This document shows, piece by piece, positions 16,991-24,442 of a DNA stretch of 64,000 bases. Numbering within the stretch: the stretch's first letter is position 1; the number at the start of each line of letters is the position of its first letter. The notes below the pieces were generated by a model that was not told the origin of the DNA, ran no database searches, and worked only from the letters and a program-made list of their open reading frames with translations. The stretch comes from Microvirga terricola (lineage in GTDB: Bacteria > Pseudomonadota > Alphaproteobacteria > Rhizobiales > Beijerinckiaceae), in NCBI RefSeq assembly GCF_011777495.1, contig NZ_JAATJS010000004.1, positions 372,001 to 436,000 of the forward strand, read 5' to 3'. The position numbers and the translations under genes are program-made.

Positions 16991-19057
16991 ATGACTGATA
17001 ATGACGATCTCTTCGGAGACGGCGAAGCTGCGCCCGTGAAGCGCGCCGCCACCCCCGCAAAAGCTGCTACCGCCAAGGCCGCCCGCGCCACCGCGCCGCA
17101 AGGCACGCCGGGCGAAAGCGGCTATGACGCTTCAGCCATTGAGGTGCTGGAAGGCCTGGAGCCCGTGCGCCGCCGCCCCGGTATGTATATCGGTGGCACG
17201 GACGAGAAGGCCCTGCACCACCTCTTCGCCGAGGTGATCGACAACTCGATGGACGAGGCGGTCGCGGGCCACGCAACCTTCATCGAGGTCGAGCTTGAGG
17301 AAGGCGGCTGGCTCTCCGTGATGGATAACGGGCGCGGCATCCCCGTTGACCCGCACCCAAAATTCCCAAAGAAATCGGCCCTCGAAGTCATCATGACCAC
17401 GCTTCACGCGGGCGGTAAGTTCGATTCGAAGGTCTATGAGACCTCGGGCGGCCTGCACGGCGTCGGCGTGTCGGTGGTGAACGCGCTCTCCGAAACGCTG
17501 GAGGTTGAGGTCGCGCGCGGACAGACGCTCTATCGCCAGGTCTTTTCGCGCGGCGTCCCGCAGACCAAGCTGGAAACCCTGGGCAAGGTCCACAATCGAC
17601 GCGGCACCAAGGTGCGCTTCCTGCCCGACGAGCAGATTTTCGGCAAAGGCGCTCATTTCCTACCCCGCCGCCTGTTCAAGATGGCGCGCTCGAAGGCCTA
17701 TCTCTTCGGCGGCGTCGAGATCCGTTGGAAATGCGCCTCCTCGCTGCTCGAAGGCGTCGATGGCGTGCCGGCGGAGGCCACGTTCCGCTTCCCCAACGGG
17801 TTGAAGGACTATCTTGTCCACGACATCGACGGCAAGGAACTGGTCACGGACCAGATCTTCTCGGGCAAGATCACCAAGCAGGGCGGCCACGGTTCGCTCG
17901 AATGGGCGGTCGCCTGGATGGCGGACGAGGATGGCTTCTCGTCTTCCTATTGTAACACCGTGCCGACGCCGGAAGGCGGCACGCACGAAAACGGCCTGCG
18001 TATCGCGCTCCTGCGCGGCCTGCGCGATCATGCGGAACGCGTCGGCCAGCAGAAGCGCATCGCCCCGGCAACCACCGACGACGTGATGGCGACCTGCGCC
18101 TCCATGCTCTCGGTCTTCATCCGCGAGCCGGAATTCCAGGGCCAGACCAAGGACAAGCTGGCAACGCTGGAGGCGGGTCGCATCGTCGAGGCCGCAATCC
18201 GCGACGCGTTCGACCATTGGCTTGCCGCCTCGCCCCAGCAGGCCAACAAGCTGCTCGACTGGGTGATCGACCGGGCCGAAGAGCGCCTGCGCCGCCGGCA
18301 GGAAAAGGAAGTCGCGCGCAAGACCGCGACCCGCAAGCTACGCCTGCCCGGCAAGCTTGCCGATTGCTCCAATGCGGGCGCGGCGGGCTCGGAACTTTTC
18401 ATCGTCGAGGGCGACTCGGCAGGCGGTTCGGCCAAGCAGGCGCGCGACCGCAAGACCCAGGCGATCCTGCCCCTGCGCGGCAAGATCCTGAACGTCGCCT
18501 CGGCAGGCCGGGACAAGCTGCACCAGAACCAGCAATTGTCCGATCTCGTCCAGGCGCTCGGCTGCGGCATGGGCTCCCAATATCGCGATGCGGATCTGCG
18601 CTACGAGAAGGTCATCATCATGACCGACGCAGACGTGGACGGCGCGCACATCGCCTCGCTTCTCATCACCTTCTTCTATCGCCAGATGCCGCGCCTCATC
18701 GATGCCGGGCATCTCTATCTGGCGGTCCCGCCCCTCTATCGCCTCTCCCACAGCGGCAAGACTGTCTATGCGCGCGACGACGCGGATCGGGACAAGCACC
18801 TCAAGACCACGTTCAAGGCTAACAGCAAGGTCGAGATCGGGCGCTTCAAAGGTCTCGGCGAGATGCTACCGGGTCAGTTGAAGGAAACCACCATGGACCC
18901 GAAGAAGCGGCTGCTGCTCAAGGTCTCGGTCGATCCCGACGAGCGACCCGAAACCGGCGAAACGGTGGAACGCCTGATGGGCAACAAGCCGGAAGCGCGT
19001 TTCACTTTCATCCAGGAACGCGCCGCCTTTGCCGACGAGGCGGCGCTGGATATCTGA
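16991..19057 (+). CDS. parE: DNA topoisomerase IV subunit B
   Basis: 688-residue ATPase subunit of topoisomerase IV, which unlinks daughter chromosomes. GHKL ATPase motifs: EVIDNSMDEA, DNGRGIPVD and GGLHGVGVSVVNALS. Toprim motifs: FIVEGDSAGGSAKQ and MTDADVDGAHI. Length is closer to ParE than to GyrB, which carries an insert in Gram-negatives. The first 40 residues are an Ala/Lys/Thr-rich extension before the ATPase domain. ATG 16991 with AGG upstream is preferred to the in-frame start at 16931. A strong terminator follows. Confidence 0.94.
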   Translation: MTDNDDLFGDGEAAPVKRAATPAKAATAKAARATAPQGTPGESGYDASAIEVLEGLEPVRRRPGMYIGGTDEKALHHLFAEVIDNSMDEAVAGHATFIEVELEEGGWLSVMDNGRGIPVDPHPKFPKKSALEVIMTTLHAGGKFDSKVYETSGGLHGVGVSVVNALSETLEVEVARGQTLYRQVFSRGVPQTKLETLGKVHNRRGTKVRFLPDEQIFGKGAHFLPRRLFKMARSKAYLFGGVEIRWKCASSLLEGVDGVPAEATFRFPNGLKDYLVHDIDGKELVTDQIFSGKITKQGGHGSLEWAVAWMADEDGFSSSYCNTVPTPEGGTHENGLRIALLRGLRDHAERVGQQKRIAPATTDDVMATCASMLSVFIREPEFQGQTKDKLATLEAGRIVEAAIRDAFDHWLAASPQQANKLLDWVIDRAEERLRRRQEKEVARKTATRKLRLPGKLADCSNAGAAGSELFIVEGDSAGGSAKQARDRKTQAILPLRGKILNVASAGRDKLHQNQQLSDLVQALGCGMGSQYRDADLRYEKVIIMTDADVDGAHIASLLITFFYRQMPRLIDAGHLYLAVPPLYRLSHSGKTVYARDDADRDKHLKTTFKANSKVEIGRFKGLGEMLPGQLKETTMDPKKRLLLKVSVDPDERPETGETVERLMGNKPEARFTFIQERAAFADEAALDI

Positions 19058-19066
19058 AAAATTGCG

Positions 19067-19100
19067 AAGGCGCGGAAACATTTTTCCGCGCCTTTTCGTT
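19067..19100 (+). terminator. Strong terminator of parE
   Basis: Perfect 12-bp stem AAGGCGCGGAAA / TTTCCGCGCCTT with a CATT loop, followed by TTCGTTT, ten bases after the parE stop. Confidence 0.9.
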
Positions 19101-19180
19101 TGAAAATGCACTCAAACCCTTTCGAATTCTTGGCTTTTTTGTCTGCAGAAAATTTTCGTAAAATTTTTTGAATCCCCCTT

Positions 19181-19206
19181 GGAACCTTTCTCTCAACTCC
19201 TACGTT
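19181..19206 (+). promoter_or_regulatory. EcfG-type general stress promoter
   Basis: GGAAC (19181-19185), 17 bases, CGTT (19203-19206): an exact match to the GGAAC-N16/17-CGTT consensus read by the alphaproteobacterial general-stress sigma factor EcfG/SigT. It follows an A/T-rich stretch (19120-19172) that could serve as an upstream element. Expected transcription start is near 19213. Confidence 0.7.
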
Positions 19207-19212
19207 AATAGG

Positions 19213-19280
19213 CATCACCGGCTCATTCTGCCCCCACGGGCCGGTCCCTACAAAGGCTCCGCGAGGAGCCTTTTTTTTAT
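19213..19280 (+). ncRNA. Candidate EcfG-dependent small RNA or attenuated leader
   Basis: From the predicted start near 19213 to the terminator at 19253-19280 the transcript would be about 65 nt. It contains an unpaired-looking C-rich run (CTGCCCCCAC, about 19228-19237) and ends in the stem AAGGCTCC-GCGA-GGAGCCTT plus T8. The 5' boundary is inferred from the promoter. It could instead be the leader of the secreted-protein gene whose start is about 22 bases after the T-run; then the terminator would act as an attenuator. Confidence 0.55.
19253..19280 (+). terminator. Intrinsic terminator ending the candidate small RNA
   Basis: Stem AAGGCTCC / GGAGCCTT with a GCGA tetraloop, then eight T in all. 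It is 47 bp after the EcfG-type -10 element and directly upstream of the next coding start. Confidence 0.9.
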
Positions 19281-19301
19281 CCCGTATTCAAGGACGGCTT
19301 G

Positions 19302-19691
19302 ATGAGGCCCTCCATCCTCGCCTATGCCGGGGCCATGAGCCGTCCTCCGAAATTGGTCGCTGCCCTCGCCGCCCTGACCGTCACCGCGATTGCGAGCGGG
19401 TTCCCGCTCGCCACCGCCCAGGAAAGCAAGTCCCCAAGCTGGCCCGAGGTGAAGTGCGCCCGCTACAAGAAAGCATGGACGGACGCTCTCGCGGTGCGCG
19501 GCACGAAAGGGCTCGGCCGAGAATTCCTCGACAATCACGAGACCTTCTTGGCGTCGGGCTGCACGGACCGTCCCCCGGTCTGCCCGCAGACAGACGAAGA
19601 ATTCGCCCTCGCCAACATGATGGTCGTCGCCGCCATGAACGCGGGAACGGCGAGCACCTTCCCGCCCTTTTCCTGCCGGAAGGGAGGCTAG
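19302..19691 (+). CDS. Small secreted hypothetical protein
   Basis: 129 residues with a signal peptide (hydrophobic LVAALAALTVTAIA, cleavage probably after ATAQ) and a mature part of about 90 residues with four Cys (VKCARY, ASGCTDR, PVCPQ, FSCRKGG), which could form two disulfides in the periplasm. AAGGA stands 7 bases before ATG 19302; a second ATG at 19335 is possible. Family not recognised. Its position behind the EcfG promoter suggests stress-linked expression if the terminator is read through. Confidence 0.75.
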   Translation: MRPSILAYAGAMSRPPKLVAALAALTVTAIASGFPLATAQESKSPSWPEVKCARYKKAWTDALAVRGTKGLGREFLDNHETFLASGCTDRPPVCPQTDEEFALANMMVVAAMNAGTASTFPPFSCRKGG

Positions 19692-19694
19692 GCC

Positions 19695-20267
19695 CTAAGA
19701 GCCCGCCTTCGGCTTCTCGGTGATGTCATAGGTGCAGGCAAAAGCCGCAGCAGCGACCCGGTAGGTATCGGTGGGGTTCGTGGGGTCCTGCACGATGGCG
19801 TCGCCGGGTTTCGCGACCATAGCCTCGCCCCATGGAGCCATGAAGCTGAACGGCCCTTCCGAGGCAGAGAGGATCACATAGCGCATTGGCACACCGTTCG
19901 GGCGGTAGGCGCGCCACCCATCCGCATCCGCCTCGCTTTGGGGAGTCCCATACCGCTTAGCAAAGGAAGCCGCCTTGACGAGATATTGCTCGTTGCCGGT
20001 CTCGGGGCAGCGGTTGCGCACGACCATATCGCCGCTCTCGGCGGGCTTGCTCTTGGTCTCGATTCCCTCCGACCGGATGATCGTCACCACCACCTCGCCG
20101 GACGTTGCCGGCTTGGCGTCCACGATTTTGGTCTTCTGTGCCACGCCCGCACGGCCCCCTTCCGCCGCCTTGGCAAAGAACGCCTTCACGTCGAAATCCT
20201 GCGCCGTCGCAGGCCCCGCCAACAGAGTCAGCACAAAAGGCAGGCAGAGGGAGTAACTGAGACGCAT
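19695..20267 (-). CDS. Secreted hypothetical protein
   Basis: 190 residues. A clear signal peptide (LCLPFVLTLLAGPATAQ) and the perfect AGGAGG ribosome site five bases before ATG 20267 support the start. The mature part has two Cys and the C-terminal pattern MRYVILSASEGPF, EAMVAKPGDAIVQDP and AACTY-like AFACTYDI. No family recognised. It is convergent with the preceding secreted-protein gene, with only 3 bp between the stops. Confidence 0.78.
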   Translation of the reverse strand: MRLSYSLCLPFVLTLLAGPATAQDFDVKAFFAKAAEGGRAGVAQKTKIVDAKPATSGEVVVTIIRSEGIETKSKPAESGDMVVRNRCPETGNEQYLVKAASFAKRYGTPQSEADADGWRAYRPNGVPMRYVILSASEGPFSFMAPWGEAMVAKPGDAIVQDPTNPTDTYRVAAAAFACTYDITEKPKAGS

Positions 20268-20446
20268 GGGGTCCTCCTGGGCAGCGCTAGCTGCGGTCAA
20301 TTTGATGCTCACTGACAAGCTCACGCAAGCCCTATCCCATTCCTATATTGCTCCTGCATGACGCCCACTAGCGGCGACCTCGCGTGCATGCGACAAAGCC
20401 GCGATATGAGAGCGTTCCCATCGGCGCGCTGCAAAAAGATGTGACC

Positions 20447-22747
20447 TTGGCCAAACGAACGAAACAAGCCTCCCCCGCTCTTCCCTCCCGTGAGGACATC
20501 GTCGCCTTCATCGCCAAGGCTTCCGGCAAGGTCGGCAAGCGTGAGATCGCGCAGGCATTCGGCATCAAGGGCGGCGACCGGATCTGGCTCAAGCAGATGC
20601 TCAGAGGTCTGGAGATCGAAGGCGTGGTCGACCGGCGCGGCAGGAATGTCCACAAGGCGGGCCAGTTGTCCGCAGTCGTGCTGGCCGACATCAAGAAGCG
20701 GGACCGGGATGGCGAATTGATCGCCGAGCCGACAGAGTGGGACACCGAGGAGCACGGCCCCGCGCCCACCATCGTCATCATGCCCTCGCGCAAGCCACGC
20801 CCCGGAATGCCGGTGGCGGGCGTCGGCGACCGGGCGCTTCTGCGCGTCGAGCCCCTGAAGCCCGGCGACATCCACCACTATTCCGGCCGCGTGACCAAGA
20901 TCATCGCCAAGCAGCGCGCGCAGCTGCTTGGTATCTTCAAGGCCATTCCGGAAGGCGGCGGGCGGCTGATCCGCGTCGACAAGAAATCACGCGAGCGCGA
21001 ACTCCTGATCCGTCCCGGCGACGAGGAAGGCGCGCAGGATGGCGATCTCGTCGCGGCGGCGCATGTCAGGCACGGCCACTTCGCCCTGCCCCACGCCAAG
21101 GTCAAGGAACGCCTCGGCTCGGTCAAATCCGAGAAGGCCGTGAGCCTGATCGCGGTCCATACCCACAACATCCCGAACGTCTTCGCCGCTGACACGCTGG
21201 CGGAGGCGGAGCGCGCGGAACACGCCTCGCTGAGCGGGCGCGAGGACTGGCGTCATGTGCCTCTCGTCACCATCGACCCGCCCGATGCCAAGGACCACGA
21301 CGATGCGGTCCATGCGGTGCGCGACGAGGACGAGAGCAACGCCGGCGGCTTCATCGTCACCGTCGCGATTGCGGACGTAGCGGGCTATGTGCGCCCTGCT
21401 TCAGCCCTCGACCGCGAGGCGCTGGAGCGCGGCAACTCAGTCTATTTCCCCGACCGCGTCGTGCCGATGCTGCCGGAGCGGATTTCCAACGACCTGTGCT
21501 CATTGCGCCCTCACCAGCCGCGCCCGGCGCTTGCCGTGCGTCTTGTCATCGGCCCGGACGGACGCAAGAAGAGCCACGCCTTCCACCGGGTCATGATGCG
21601 CTCGGCCGCGAAGCTCTCCTACCAACAAGCCCAGGCCGCCATCGACGGGCATCCCGACGAGGTTACCGAGCCGATCCTCGACTCGATCCTAAAACCTCTT
21701 TGGGCGGCCTATGCCTGCGTGAAGAAGGCCCGCGACATCCGCGAACCGCTCTTCCTCGACCTGCCCGAGCGCAAGATCGAGCTCAAGCACGACGGCACGG
21801 TGGACCGGGTTTATGTCCCCGAGCGACTGGAGGCGCATAAGCTCATCGAAGAGTTCATGATCCTCGCGAATGTCGCGGCGGCGGAGAGCCTGGAGAAAGC
21901 GGATACGGACCTGATCTACCGCGTCCACGACGAGCCCTCGCTCGAAAAGATGCGGGCGTTGAGCGAAGTGCTCGCCTCCATCGGTCTCAAGCTGCCGACG
22001 CAAGGGCCGATCAAGCCGGAATTATTCAATCGCATCCTGCGCAGCGTCGAAGGTTCGGAGCATCAGCTTTTCATCAACGAGGTGGTGCTGCGCACGCAAT
22101 CGCAGGCCGAGTACTCCGCCGAGAATTACGGCCACTTTGGCCTCAATCTGCGCCGCTACGCGCATTTCACCTCGCCCATCCGGCGCTACGCCGACCTCAT
22201 CGTGCATCGTGCGCTCATCGCCGCGATGAAATTCGGCAAGGACGGGCTGGCGCCCCACACCACCCGCGCAGAACTGATCGAGGTCAGCGCCAAGATTTCC
22301 GGCGCTGAGCGGCGTGCCATGGCAGCGGAGCGGGAAACCAACGACCGCCTGATCGCCCATTTCCTCGCCGACCGCATCGGCGCATCGTTCGACGGACAGA
22401 TTTCCGGCGTGACGAAGTCCGGCCTGTTCATCAAGCTCGACGAGACAGGCGCGGACGGTTTTGTCCCGGCGGGAACCATCGGCGCCGACTATTATCGCTA
22501 TGACGAAAGAACCCATTCGCTGCGCGGCGAGCGAACGGGCGAAACCTATCGGCTGGGCGACCGGGTGCATGTGAAGCTCGTCGAGGTCGCGCCCGTCGCC
22601 GGTGCGCTGCGGTTCGAGCTGCTCTCAGAGGGCCGCTACAGCCGCAAGCCGCAAGGCGGGAAAGGTGGGCGCGCGCCTAAGTCGTCTCGACAGACTCGCC
22701 GCGGGCCGCCAAAGGTGAAGGTCAAGCGCAAGAGCCGCACCCGTTAA
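20447..22747 (+). CDS. rnr: Ribonuclease R
   Basis: 766-residue 3'-5' exoribonuclease of the RNB family, degrading structured RNA. Order: N-terminal winged-helix region (SREDIVAFIAKASGKVGKREIAQAFGIKG), cold-shock-like OB domains, the RNB catalytic core with TIDPPDAKDHDDAV (the four Asp) and the FTSPIRRYADLIVHR motif, an S1 domain, and a Lys/Arg-rich tail. No ATG lies before the conserved region: TTG 20447 gives the expected MAKRTK start, with GTG 20441 and GTG 20384 as alternatives. It leads a run with DUF983 and Nudix genes. Confidence 0.94.
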   Translation: MAKRTKQASPALPSREDIVAFIAKASGKVGKREIAQAFGIKGGDRIWLKQMLRGLEIEGVVDRRGRNVHKAGQLSAVVLADIKKRDRDGELIAEPTEWDTEEHGPAPTIVIMPSRKPRPGMPVAGVGDRALLRVEPLKPGDIHHYSGRVTKIIAKQRAQLLGIFKAIPEGGGRLIRVDKKSRERELLIRPGDEEGAQDGDLVAAAHVRHGHFALPHAKVKERLGSVKSEKAVSLIAVHTHNIPNVFAADTLAEAERAEHASLSGREDWRHVPLVTIDPPDAKDHDDAVHAVRDEDESNAGGFIVTVAIADVAGYVRPASALDREALERGNSVYFPDRVVPMLPERISNDLCSLRPHQPRPALAVRLVIGPDGRKKSHAFHRVMMRSAAKLSYQQAQAAIDGHPDEVTEPILDSILKPLWAAYACVKKARDIREPLFLDLPERKIELKHDGTVDRVYVPERLEAHKLIEEFMILANVAAAESLEKADTDLIYRVHDEPSLEKMRALSEVLASIGLKLPTQGPIKPELFNRILRSVEGSEHQLFINEVVLRTQSQAEYSAENYGHFGLNLRRYAHFTSPIRRYADLIVHRALIAAMKFGKDGLAPHTTRAELIEVSAKISGAERRAMAAERETNDRLIAHFLADRIGASFDGQISGVTKSGLFIKLDETGADGFVPAGTIGADYYRYDERTHSLRGERTGETYRLGDRVHVKLVEVAPVAGALRFELLSEGRYSRKPQGGKGGRAPKSSRQTRRGPPKVKVKRKSRTR

Positions 22748-22753
22748 GGAAGC

Positions 22754-23191
22754 ATGATGTCCCCGACAACCGAGCAGAGCCGATGGGAGGCCACCCCGCC
22801 CCCCTCCGCCGTCACGGCCATGAAGCGCGGGTTTCTCAACCATTGCCCCGCCTGCGGCAAAGGACGCCTGTTCGGTCGCTTCCTGAAAGTCGTGCCCCAG
22901 TGCGAGACGTGCAGCACCGAGCTTCATCATCACCGGGCCGATGACTTGCCGCCCTATCTCGTCATCTTCATCGTCGGTCACATCATCGGCTACGGCATTC
23001 TGATGACCGAGACGCGGCTCGAGATGCCCATGTGGGCGCATCTCGCCATCTGGCCTGCCCTGACCCTCGTGCTCTGCCTCGCCCTCCTCCAGCCGGTCAA
23101 AGGCGCTGTCGTCGGCCTGCAATATGCCTTGGGCATGCATGGCTTCGCCGCTCTGCGTGCCAAGGAACCGAGGTGGGGAGATAAGCCGTGA
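22754..23191 (+). CDS. DUF983 membrane protein
   Basis: 145 residues. The zinc-ribbon-like CPACGKGRLF and CETCSTEL pairs (four Cys) precede two or three transmembrane segments (YLVIFIVGHIIGYGILM; LAIWPALTLVLCLALLQP), the DUF983 layout. Function is unknown in the family. AAGGA overlaps the end of rnr, six bases upstream of ATG, and the stop overlaps the Nudix start, so rnr, DUF983 and Nudix form one operon. Confidence 0.9.
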   Translation: MMSPTTEQSRWEATPPPSAVTAMKRGFLNHCPACGKGRLFGRFLKVVPQCETCSTELHHHRADDLPPYLVIFIVGHIIGYGILMTETRLEMPMWAHLAIWPALTLVLCLALLQPVKGAVVGLQYALGMHGFAALRAKEPRWGDKP

Positions 23192-23910
23192 CGCAGGTTG
23201 AAACCACTCCACCTCCCGCCAAGGCGCCGGTTTTACGGCCCGCTGACGCCGCGACCCTCATCATCCTCGACCGCAAGGCGAAAAAGCCCAAGGTTCTGAT
23301 GGGCAAGCGCCACGCCGGGCACAAATTCATGCCGGGGAAATATGTCTTCCCCGGAGGTCGGATCGAGGCTGAGGATCGGGCTATGCCGGTCGCAGGTGCG
23401 CTCCATCCGCGTGCGGAACAGGCGTTGATGGCGCGGGTCACGAAGCCGTCCCTCCAGCGCTGCCGGACCCTGGCGCTCGCCGCCATCCGCGAGACCTTCG
23501 AAGAGACCGGGCTTCTGCTTGGCAGCAAGGACTATGGCAGCCCCGAAAGCACCCCGAAGGGTGCTTGGGAATCGTTCGGGGAGCACGGGGTGTTTCCCGA
23601 TCTCGAGGGCCTTCAGCTGATCGGCCGGGCCATCACCCCACCGCGCCAGATCAAGCGTTTCGACACCCGTTTCTTCGCCATCGACCGAAGCGCCGTCGCT
23701 GATCAGGTCGACGGCGTCGTGGGGCCTGATTCCGAGCTGGTGGATCTGGTTTGGGTCTCCTTCGCCGAGGCCCGCGACCTCGATCTGCACCACATTACCG
23801 ATGCGGTCCTGACCGACCTCGAATCCCGGATCGCAAGTGGCTTCATCCACGAATTGCCGGTTCCGTTTTACCACCAGGTGCGCGGCCGGTTTGTGCGGGA
23901 ATTGCTTTAG
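23188..23910 (+). CDS. Nudix hydrolase with an interrupted Nudix box
   Basis: 240 residues from a GTG that overlaps the DUF983 stop (GTGA). The Nudix box is split: GGRIEAED at about residues 54-61 and RETFEETGLLL about 45 residues later. This insert is known in the NUDT19/RP2p branch, whose members act on coenzyme A and related nucleotides. The Glu residues of REtfEE that bind metal are intact. Substrate is not determinable; a CoA-diphosphatase role is possible. Confidence 0.88.
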   Translation: MTQVETTPPPAKAPVLRPADAATLIILDRKAKKPKVLMGKRHAGHKFMPGKYVFPGGRIEAEDRAMPVAGALHPRAEQALMARVTKPSLQRCRTLALAAIRETFEETGLLLGSKDYGSPESTPKGAWESFGEHGVFPDLEGLQLIGRAITPPRQIKRFDTRFFAIDRSAVADQVDGVVGPDSELVDLVWVSFAEARDLDLHHITDAVLTDLESRIASGFIHELPVPFYHQVRGRFVRELL

Positions 23911-24036
23911 CCGATGGCGGAGCAAGTGCAGGTGTGAGGGGGCGGAAGTCCTTCGCGTATGACCAAAGGCGTTATGCCCCTGCCGGAACCCTTGACGGCC
24001 CGGGCATAATCGGGCAAGGGAACCGCAGAATTTCTC

Positions 24037-24063
24037 GGCCGGGTTCGCCCGGCCTTTGTGTTT
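24037..24063 (+). terminator. Terminator between the Nudix gene and rpmG
   Basis: Perfect stem GGCCGGG-TTCG-CCCGGCC followed by TTTGTGTTT, within the 201-bp gap (23911-24111). No convincing promoter hexamers were recognised in this gap. Confidence 0.8.
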
Positions 24064-24111
24064 CGGCCAAGATAACCAAGAAGCCGGGGCACCGAACCAA
24101 GAGGTTTGACC

Positions 24112-24279
24112 ATGGCCAAAGCCGCAACCATCAAAGTGAAGCTCGTCTCCACCGCCGATACGGGCTATTTCTACGTCACCAAGAAGAACTCGCGCACGAT
24201 GACCGACAAGCTGTCGTTCAAGAAGTACGACCCGGTCGCGAAGAAGCACGTCGAGTTCAAGGAAGCCAAGATCAAGTAA
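24112..24279 (+). CDS. rpmG: 50S ribosomal protein L33
   Basis: 55-residue L33 starting [20 protein letters not shown] and ending [12 protein letters not shown], the standard length. It lacks the CxxC zinc pairs, so it is the C-minus form that does not depend on zinc. It is flanked by terminators on both sides, indicating a monocistronic transcript. Confidence 0.97.
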   Translation: MAKAATIKVKLVSTADTGYFYVTKKNSRTMTDKLSFKKYDPVAKKHVEFKEAKIK

Positions 24280-24284
24280 TCACC

Positions 24285-24300
24285 AAGCACTTAAGTGCTT
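24285..24300. repeat. Perfect 16-bp palindrome after rpmG
   Basis: AAGCACTTAAGTGCTT, self-complementary with no loop, six bases after the rpmG stop and just before the rpmG terminator. It could be a protein-binding site or an RNA-end element; a perfect palindrome forms a poor RNA hairpin. Confidence 0.6.
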
Positions 24301-24312
24301 GATTTTACTTCG

Positions 24313-24342
24313 AAAACCGCCCCGATTCGGGGCGGTTTTTTC
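24313..24342 (+). terminator. Strong terminator of rpmG
   Basis: Stem AAAACCGCCCCG-ATT-CGGGGCGGTTTT followed by further T. Its 3' half forms the start of the first copy of the 33-bp direct repeat. Confidence 0.9.
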
Positions 24343-24366
24343 GTTTGGGGCAACATCAGGGTAACG
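24334..24366 (+). repeat. 33-bp direct repeat, left copy
   Basis: Begins GGTTTTTTCGTTTGGGGCAA and ends ATCAGGGTAACG. It matches the copy at 33455-33487 at 29 of 33 positions in the same orientation. Together the copies bracket the pseudo-protease, alpha-2-macroglobulin and pbpC genes. Confidence 0.75.
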
Positions 24367-24442
24367 TTTCGAGGCGACTAGAACGCCCTACCCCACGAGC
24401 GGCTTCCCAACAGCGGCTAGCCGCCCTGTTCCGGAAAGGGCT

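Noticed and set aside
23985-24010. Promoter-like TTGACG and CATAAT near rpmG
   Set aside because: The two hexamers are only about seven bases apart, too close for a sigma-70 promoter.
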